DNA of 5,523 bases from an uncultured Bacillaceae bacterium (GTDB lineage Bacteria; Bacillota; Bacilli; Bacillales; Pradoshiaceae): contig CAJGCH010000205.1 of assembly GCA_904501845.1 (NCBI GenBank), forward strand, positions 1-5,523, in the 5' to 3' direction. A program made the translations under genes and the position numbers. This document shows positions 1 to 5,523 of this stretch, piece after piece (the first letter of the stretch is position 1; each line of letters starts with the position of its first letter). The notes below the pieces were generated by a model that saw only the letters and a program-made list of their open reading frames with translations, had not been told where the DNA came from and did not search any database.

Positions 1-3000
1 GGCACTTCCTTGCGAATAGCTGTCGCTGACTTCATCCGCTGGCCGATTTCACTTTCAAAAAACCCGAGAATTTGAGCGACATCAATCTCCTCTGCCTGCT
101 CTTTCGTGATGAATTCCTTCATGATGAGCCTTTCCACCAATGTCAGGATGGATTCTTCTGTCACCGGCTCACGCGCATCAATATGCTGCATGACAAGATG
201 GACAAGCGTACCGCGCTCAGCTGGTGTCATCTTCTTCTCCTGCATGAAGGACGGCCGTTTAAGATTGGCATGCTTGAAACGCGCCTTAACGAGCGTTGCC
301 GCGCTGTATGGATCCTCCGGCTCATTCATTCGTTTCAGTTCGGAGACCGATTGCTTCGACCGTTCGGAAGTAGCACTTCTGTATTTGTACTCCCAGTCCA
401 GCTGCCGCTTAACCCGGTCATGGTATTCCGATTCAATTGAGACAGGCTCCATTTGTTGAATGGATTCAAACAGCCGCTTCGTCTCCAAGCTTTCCTCTTC
501 CTTTGCGGACTGCAGAGAACTTCCGCTGCGAAGGTGAATCTTCCATCTGGAGGGATGTTCCGCAACCTCGCCGCTCGCCCCCTCTGTCACGGATTGATGC
601 CGGCAAAGTGCCGGTCCAATCCAATCCATATAGCTGGATGCATTGGCTCGCACATAATCTGGGAGAAGCCATTCTTCCCTCTTGCCGTAAGCCGACCATT
701 TGTCGAGTGCCTTCACTCCATCAGAAACCGTACCAATCAAATATAATTTCTCCTTGGCACGTGTCAATGCTACATAGAGAACCCGCATTTCCTCTGAGAT
801 ATTCTCTAACTGCATTTTTTTCTTAAAAGCAATCTGCGGCAAAGATGGATAAGTGATGCGAAGCTCCGGATTCACATAACGGAAAGCAAGCCCCAAGTCC
901 TTATCAATCAGATAGGATTTCCGTACATCCATCTGGTTAAAATTCCGGGACAATCCGCCGAGGAGGACGACCGGGAATTCAAGCCCCTTGCTGCTGTGAA
1001 TCGTCATCAGACGGACTACATCCTCCTGCTCGCCGAGCGCACGTGCCGCACCCAGGTCGCTTCCCCTTTCCCTCATCCGGTCAATGAACCGGAGGAAGCG
1101 GAAAATTCCGCGGAACGAGCTTTCCTCATATTGGCGCGCCCTTGTATAGAGCGCCAGCAAATTGGCCTGTCTTTGCTTTCCGCCAGGCATCCCGCCAACG
1201 AAATCATAATAGCCTGTATCGCGATAAAGCTGCCAAATGAGGCTGGATAAAGCACCTTGACGTGCCGCCGTCCGCCATGTATCCATCTGCTTAAAAAAGT
1301 TCTGAACCCGCGGATAGGCAGGACCGTATTTTTCGACAGAGCCAGTACGGCAATATTCTTTCAGCGCCTCATAAAAGGTTCCTTTCGGCATGGCGATACG
1401 GATATCTGCCAGTTCCTCTTCATTCAGCCCAACTATCGGCGAACGCAGCACTGAAGCAAGCGGAATATCCTGATACGGATTGTCGATAATTTGCAGCAAG
1501 GAAATCATGATGGCCACTTCTGTCGCCTCAAAATAACCGGTCGAAAGATCTGCATATACCGGTATCCCTTGTGCCCTGAACTCATCCATGATGGCCGGAG
1601 CCCATGGCATGGAGCGCAGCAGGATAACAATGTCCCGATAAGTAATATTACGGTATGTCTTCGTTTTCGCATCATAAATCTTGCGGCGTTCCTCAATCAA
1701 CTGCTTGACGATTTCCGCCATCTGCCTTGCTTCAAGAAGCACGGCTTCAATATCCTCTTCCTCTTCATCAGTTGCCACGGCCGTTTCCTCTGATTTGTCA
1801 ATCAGATAGAGTTCAATCGGATATTCTTCATCCTCCGGATAGGCTGCTCCTTTTTTCAGCTCAGCCGCATCATCATACTCAATTTCACCAACCGTCTTTC
1901 CCATAAGCTGCTTGAATAAATAATTCGTTCCGGCAAGCACTTCATGCCGGCTGCGGAAGTTTTTGTTCAAATCAATCTTCATTCCGCTCTCGTCCGAGTC
2001 AGGCAAGAATCGACGATATTTGCCCATGAACAAATTCGGCTCAGCTAGACGGAAACGATAGATTGACTGCTTCACATCCCCAACCATAAACATATTTCCG
2101 GTCGCTTCCCCATCTTCTGTCACGAGCTGGAGGATGGTTTCTTGAACCATATTCGTATCCTGGTATTCATCCACCAGCACTTCTTTGAACTTCTTCCGAT
2201 ACTCAAGCGCAACCGGGCTTGGCACTAAACCTGTCTCCTCCTTGGTCGCAAGGATGTCCAAGGCCATATGCTCAAGATCGGAAAAGTCGACAATGCCCCT
2301 CTCAAGCTTTGCTTGGGTGAATCGCTGCTGGAAAGCTTGGACAAGACGGGCGAGCGTGATGACATATGGCTTCATATCAGCCATGTCCCTGATGAAGCTC
2401 TCTTCCTTCCTGAAGAAGAGGTCATCGGCAATCGCCTTGATTGACTTTTTCACATTGTCGCGAATCGTTTTCGCTCGCTTAGCAAGATCCTCATCACATG
2501 TGCCTTTGCGAATGGACTTCGCCTTCACGAAGCTTGCTCCATTAAAGGCATCTGACATCGCTGACCATCCATTTTGCACGGATTGCCAAAGCCCGTCAAT
2601 CACAGCCTCATCCGCCTTGAAGGTCTCTCCTAAAGCGGCTGGCCCATCAGGGAGAAGGGTCAATTGATAGCCCTCCTCAATCATTTCCTTAGCCGCCTGC
2701 AGACGCATCTTGATGTCAAACTCGAGCACCGGATAGAAAGGCAGTTCTTCAATCTTTGCGGCTGGGGCGATTTCATACATCTCCTCCAATCCCTCAAGCC
2801 ATGCTTTCGGGTCAGGGTTTGAACGGGCAAAATCATCCAGCCTGCGGATAATCTCTAAGATTGTCCGGTCGCTCCGGTCATCGGTAAAAGCATCGACAAG
2901 ACGGAAGAAGTCCTCATTATCCGGGATACCGTATTCGTTCTCTAGCATTTCCTCCAACGCTTCATCACGAATAAGCTCCATTTCTGTTGCATCGCCAATC

Positions 3001-3407
3001 CTAAAGCCCGGGTCAATGTCGAGCAAATAATAATGGCTTCTGACAATTTCCAAACAGAAAGAGTGAAGCGTGGAAATGGATGCTTTATTTAATAAGCCCA
3101 GCTGTTTGCGCAAATGCCTGGAGCCTGGCTGCCGCTTAATTTCTTTCTCTAAAGCGTCCGCAATCCGGTGGCGCATCTCGGCAGCCGACGCATTGGTAAA
3201 CGTTACGATTAACAAGCGGTCCACATCAAGAGGCTGATCCTCTGAAATGACCTTCTTGATGATTCGCTCAACGAGTACGGCGGTCTTTCCGCTCCCGGCT
3301 GCAGCGGCAACGAGAATATCACTGCCGCCTGAGACAATGGCCTTCCATTGGTCATCTGTCCAAAGCGCATCAGCCGGCTTGGCCGGCAACGGTGTTCGTT
3401 CATTCAT
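1..3407 (-). CDS. addA: AddA, helicase-nuclease subunit A (C-terminus outside window)
   Basis: First 1135 codons of AddA, the SF1A (UvrD/RecB-like) 3'-5' helicase and nuclease subunit of AddAB, which unwinds and resects DNA ends in the cytoplasm. Start ATG at 3405-3407 is chosen because it follows AGGAGG by 9 bases and gives MNERTPLPAKPADALWTDDQ, matching the family N-terminus. Motifs in order: Walker A AAAAGSGKT (residues 34-42, K41), motif Ia VTFTNASAAEM (68-78), Walker B VDEYQD (D413, E414), motif III MVGDVKQSIYRFR (441-453), DLNKNFRSR (479-487), RDIVILLRSMP (from 591), motif V TIHSSKGLEF (801-810) and motif VI VLYVALTRAKEKL (876-888). A less conserved charged linker follows at about 940-1030. 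The RecB-like nuclease domain begins with RGTLVHLVMQH (1065-1071 plus, H1070). Its metal-binding D-x(n)-DYK part, around 1172 in B. subtilis, lies beyond the window, so nuclease integrity cannot be judged. The family length is about 1230, so roughly 100 residues are missing. No internal stop or frameshift in hand translation. Probably co-translated with addB. Confidence 0.97.
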   Translation of the reverse strand, partial: MNERTPLPAKPADALWTDDQWKAIVSGGSDILVAAAAGSGKTAVLVERIIKKVISEDQPLDVDRLLIVTFTNASAAEMRHRIADALEKEIKRQPGSRHLRKQLGLLNKASISTLHSFCLEIVRSHYYLLDIDPGFRIGDATEMELIRDEALEEMLENEYGIPDNEDFFRLVDAFTDDRSDRTILEIIRRLDDFARSNPDPKAWLEGLEEMYEIAPAAKIEELPFYPVLEFDIKMRLQAAKEMIEEGYQLTLLPDGPAALGETFKADEAVIDGLWQSVQNGWSAMSDAFNGASFVKAKSIRKGTCDEDLAKRAKTIRDNVKKSIKAIADDLFFRKEESFIRDMADMKPYVITLARLVQAFQQRFTQAKLERGIVDFSDLEHMALDILATKEETGLVPSPVALEYRKKFKEVLVDEYQDTNMVQETILQLVTEDGEATGNMFMVGDVKQSIYRFRLAEPNLFMGKYRRFLPDSDESGMKIDLNKNFRSRHEVLAGTNYLFKQLMGKTVGEIEYDDAAELKKGAAYPEDEEYPIELYLIDKSEETAVATDEEEEDIEAVLLEARQMAEIVKQLIEERRKIYDAKTKTYRNITYRDIVILLRSMPWAPAIMDEFRAQGIPVYADLSTGYFEATEVAIMISLLQIIDNPYQDIPLASVLRSPIVGLNEEELADIRIAMPKGTFYEALKEYCRTGSVEKYGPAYPRVQNFFKQMDTWRTAARQGALSSLIWQLYRDTGYYDFVGGMPGGKQRQANLLALYTRARQYEESSFRGIFRFLRFIDRMRERGSDLGAARALGEQEDVVRLMTIHSSKGLEFPVVLLGGLSRNFNQMDVRKSYLIDKDLGLAFRYVNPELRITYPSLPQIAFKKKMQLENISEEMRVLYVALTRAKEKLYLIGTVSDGVKALDKWSAYGKREEWLLPDYVRANASSYMDWIGPALCRHQSVTEGASGEVAEHPSRWKIHLRSGSSLQSAKEEESLETKRLFESIQQMEPVSIESEYHDRVKRQLDWEYKYRSATSERSKQSVSELKRMNEPEDPYSAATLVKARFKHANLKRPSFMQEKKMTPAERGTLVHLVMQHIDAREPVTEESILTLVERLIMKEFITKEQAEEIDVAQILGFFESEIGQRMKSATAIRKEV
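3373..3387 (-). repeat. Short GC-only inverted repeat in the first codons of addA
   Basis: GCCGGC, a 3-base spacer, then GCCGGC again. In the addA mRNA this can form a 6-bp all-GC stem with a CAA triloop, spanning about +21 to +35 from the A of the start codon (codons 7 to 12, within PLPAKPA). The repeat is plain in the sequence. Whether it folds in a translated message or affects initiation is not known, and chance from GC-rich proline and alanine codons is a fair alternative. Confidence 0.45.
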
Positions 3408-5523
3408 CCGCTTCTTCCTCCTCCCTCAATGCGGCAAAGATGACTTCCTTCTTTGACGGTTTTAAGATTCGATATTCATTGGTTTCAAGAGACGGGTCAA
3501 ATTGACATACGGTCTTATACTGACAGAATGTGCATGGCATCTTATTCTGCAGCCTATATGGTTTGATGTCTGAGACTCCGCTTGTGATTGCTGTTCCGGT
3601 ATCCGTATAAATCTTTTTCACATGCTTACTTAGAAGTGAGAACTCCTCTTCGCTTGCAATTTTTGACGCAGCGGTAAATGTTCCGTCTTTCTTGAATCCT
3701 GCAGGTACAATCAACGATTCTCCGCCTTCAAGGTCTGAGTCCATCATCTTGACCACCTCATCATCGCCAAGCAATAGCCCCTTCATCTTAAAACTTTTAA
3801 ATACTTCTCTCTCAATTTGTTCAAGCGTATAAACGCCATTATTCTTGATCATTGGATTATGGACATGGAAATACAATACCCCTGCCGGCTTCGCCTGCTT
3901 GCCGACCAATAACGGCGAATGCGTGACGGCGATATCCAAGTAGGTCAGCATCTGCAAAGCCAGACCATAATAAATCTCCGTAAAATTCAAATCCTTGGAG
4001 CTTGATTTATAGTCGACGATTCGTAAATATGTGCCATCTCCAACATCCGCACGGTCTACCCGGTCAATTCGGCCGGCCAGCTCCATCTTCGTCCCATTCT
4101 TCAAGGAAAAGGTTAATGGCGGCAAGGTTCCTCGCTTCCCAAACCCCAGCTCAAGCCCAATCGGAGAGAACTGGCTATTCCTAGCCTGGCCGCTCAATGT
4201 AATAGATGCTCGGCCGACAACATGCTCAAGCTTCCTCTTTAAGTAGTGGAATCGGTTTGAAGAGAGCAGGATTTCATTTTGCAGCTTCGGTGCCATCAGC
4301 TCTACCGCTTTGCGGGCAAGCGCCAGACATTGTTCATTTGTCATCGCGCCCCATGTTGTGCCGCTCTCGATGATTTGCTCTGTCATCCACTGGAGAGCTC
4401 CGTGGAACATTTCGCCGATATCCGGTGCTTCTAGCTTGTACACTTCTCGGTCACGCAGCCGGAGTCCATGGGAGGTGTAATGGGCAAATGGACAGCTATT
4501 AAAGAGCTCCATCCTCGATACACTTCCTTGAATGGTCTCTCCGTATAATTCCTGTGCTTTTTGGTCAGGAATTCTTTTCGCCTGATTCTCATAGGACAGG
4601 GCAGAAAGAACAAAGGATGCCTGATCCTTCATCGGTCCGTCCTGGCGATATTCATTGTAGACATCCCACCAAATATCAGATACCGGATAGTTTTTCTTCT
4701 TCTGCAGCAGCTGTCCGGCAAGGAAGGAAAGCGTCGCCCTAGTATGGACGATATATTCAAGCTGAAGCTCATCGCTCATTTCTGCCGGGTCATGCACAAA
4801 GAAGGTTTCTTTATGATTCACATATAAATCCTTAATTCTCTTTATATAGGACGAGGCAAGCAGCTGCTTGCCCTCATCATCAGCAAGCGGATAGGAATAA
4901 TAGGTATAATCCGATGCGAGCAAAAAGGCCTTGTATGCGGCAAATTCCTCATCGAGCAACCTTGTCTTAGAGGTAGGCGCAAGCTTCAGCCCCGCAGATT
5001 GCAGCTTTTCGCGGTCTGCATCCGATAAAATCCCCTCATCACTCATCCTTCCGGGAATCACCCCTTCATTCAAGCCTGCGATAAAGGCTATTTTCACATT
5101 TTGCGGACGTGATAAATCGAGATTCGTAACGACGACCTGGTCAAGGGATGGCGGAATTAAAGAGAAGGTCAATGTTTCTAAACCGCTCTCCATAATCGCC
5201 GAGAACTTCTTCATCGTAATTGGCCTCTCACCGGCAATCTCAACAAATTGATCAAGCAAATCCATGACACAATTCCAAGCCTGTCCATGCTCGGCTGCAC
5301 GGGTGAGCTGAGCTCCTCCCTCATCCATTTCAGCAAGTCGCTCAAGCTTTGCCGGTACCGCTAGCTCATCAAGATACTGATAAATTGCTTGGGCATAATC
5401 CACTCCAAGCTTCGCCTTTTTCATTCGGTTCATGAGGCGGCGCAGCGGTTCAGCCACTTCTTCCTTAATAGCGTTGATTTCTGCCTCGATCTTTAATTCG
5501 GCATCGGTTTGAGCGGTATCAAC
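3400..5523 (-). CDS. addB: AddB, ATP-dependent deoxyribonuclease subunit B (N-terminus outside window)
   Basis: C-terminal 707 residues of AddB, the subunit that pairs with AddA to process double-strand breaks for RecA recombination. The frame stays open to position 5523, so the GTG at 5455-5457 is an internal valine and not the start. Counting from the first visible codon, the first part is the helicase-like fold with the IAGLNEGVIPGR segment, typical of the RecC-like motor remnant of AddB. A RecB-family (PDDEXK) nuclease follows: H374 in GEMFHG, D487 in GRIDRVD, and D504 and K506 in VDYKSS. Four cysteines suit a [4Fe-4S] cluster: C344 in NSCPFAHY, then C664, C667 and C673 in CTFCQYKTVC (C-x2-C-x5-C). 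Adding 457 gives 801, 1121, 1124, 1130 and, for D504, 961, the numbers I recall for B. subtilis AddB, so the full protein should be near 1164 residues. It ends in an acidic REEEEADE tail whose codons hold the addA ribosome binding site, and it overlaps addA by 8 bases. No disruption seen. Confidence 0.97.
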   Translation of the reverse strand, partial: VDTAQTDAELKIEAEINAIKEEVAEPLRRLMNRMKKAKLGVDYAQAIYQYLDELAVPAKLERLAEMDEGGAQLTRAAEHGQAWNCVMDLLDQFVEIAGERPITMKKFSAIMESGLETLTFSLIPPSLDQVVVTNLDLSRPQNVKIAFIAGLNEGVIPGRMSDEGILSDADREKLQSAGLKLAPTSKTRLLDEEFAAYKAFLLASDYTYYSYPLADDEGKQLLASSYIKRIKDLYVNHKETFFVHDPAEMSDELQLEYIVHTRATLSFLAGQLLQKKKNYPVSDIWWDVYNEYRQDGPMKDQASFVLSALSYENQAKRIPDQKAQELYGETIQGSVSRMELFNSCPFAHYTSHGLRLRDREVYKLEAPDIGEMFHGALQWMTEQIIESGTTWGAMTNEQCLALARKAVELMAPKLQNEILLSSNRFHYLKRKLEHVVGRASITLSGQARNSQFSPIGLELGFGKRGTLPPLTFSLKNGTKMELAGRIDRVDRADVGDGTYLRIVDYKSSSKDLNFTEIYYGLALQMLTYLDIAVTHSPLLVGKQAKPAGVLYFHVHNPMIKNNGVYTLEQIEREVFKSFKMKGLLLGDDEVVKMMDSDLEGGESLIVPAGFKKDGTFTAASKIASEEEFSLLSKHVKKIYTDTGTAITSGVSDIKPYRLQNKMPCTFCQYKTVCQFDPSLETNEYRILKPSKKEVIFAALREEEEADE
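3417..3422 (-). promoter_or_regulatory. addA Shine-Dalgarno sequence inside the end of addB
   Basis: On the minus strand AGGAGG lies 9 bases upstream of the addA ATG (3405-3407), within a longer purine run GAGGGAGGAGGAAGAAG. It is a full-strength match to the 16S rRNA 3' end of Bacillota and decides the start of addA. The same bases are codons for the R-E-E-E-E tail of AddB, so the site serves both protein and translation signals. This placement fits translational coupling of the two subunits. Confidence 0.88.

Noticed and set aside
72..826. Cluster of overlapping short frames on both strands.
   Set aside because: All overlap the addA linker and nuclease-start codons, which read as continuous family-like protein. 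None shows a domain or a convincing ribosome site.
2185..2667. Plus-strand 160-codon open frame, the longest on that strand.
   Set aside because: It lies wholly antisense to addA between conserved helicase motifs, has Ser/Arg/Ala-rich shadow composition and no recognisable domain.
3209..3403. A 64-codon minus-strand frame whose ATG overlaps the addB stop as ATGA and could be taken as the addA start.
   Set aside because: It is out of frame with addA, stops after 64 codons and has no Walker A motif. The ATG 4 bases upstream has the well-placed AGGAGG and opens the 1135-codon AddA frame.
1..3407. Possible broken or frameshifted addA, because no stop-bounded long frame covers this region.
   Set aside because: Codon-by-codon translation from 3407 to 3 is open throughout in a single frame, with all helicase motifs in order. 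The stop codon is simply beyond the window edge.
4931..5251. Plus-strand 106-codon open frame.
   Set aside because: Antisense to a conserved AddB segment; serine-rich shadow translation with no support of its own.
5455..5457. GTG as the start of a 685-residue AddB.
   Set aside because: The frame is open for 22 more codons to the window edge, and comparison with the family puts about 457 more residues upstream.
1..5523. An undescribed defence or mobile system.
   Set aside because: Every base belongs to addB or addA, with intact standard motifs, no repeats of array type, no foreign-looking genes and no break in the operon.

Overview
The window is coding from end to end. It holds the junction of two minus-strand genes that encode the AddAB (RexAB-type) helicase-nuclease of a low-to-moderate GC Gram-positive bacterium, most likely a Bacillaceae member. 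This placement rests on the addB-then-addA order, the near-exact residue spacing to the Bacillus subtilis proteins as I remember them, and an AGGAGG ribosome binding site. I cannot name the species from the sequence.

Layout, read in the direction of transcription (high to low coordinates): positions 5523 to 3400 carry the C-terminal 707 codons of addB, whose N-terminal roughly 457 residues lie outside the window. Positions 3407 to 1 carry the first 1135 codons of addA, whose last roughly 100 residues lie beyond position 1. The genes overlap by 8 bases in the string ATGAATGA, and the addA Shine-Dalgarno sequence lies inside the last codons of addB. I translated addA by hand through all 1135 codons and found no stop codon or frameshift; it simply has no stop inside the window.

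Function: AddA supplies the SF1A (UvrD/RecB-like) helicase motor and one RecB-family nuclease domain. AddB supplies a second nuclease domain tied by a four-cysteine [4Fe-4S] cluster, plus the Chi-recognition half of the complex. Together they resect double-strand DNA ends to a 3' overhang after meeting Chi and load the strand for RecA recombination. All visible helicase motifs, the iron-sulfur cysteines and the AddB nuclease acidic/lysine residues are intact, so both genes look functional.

There is no gene-free stretch, RNA gene, mobile element, CRISPR array, promoter or terminator that I can support. The plus-strand open frames are shadows of the two genes. I found no sign of an undescribed system; the findings are local features of a conserved recombination-repair operon.
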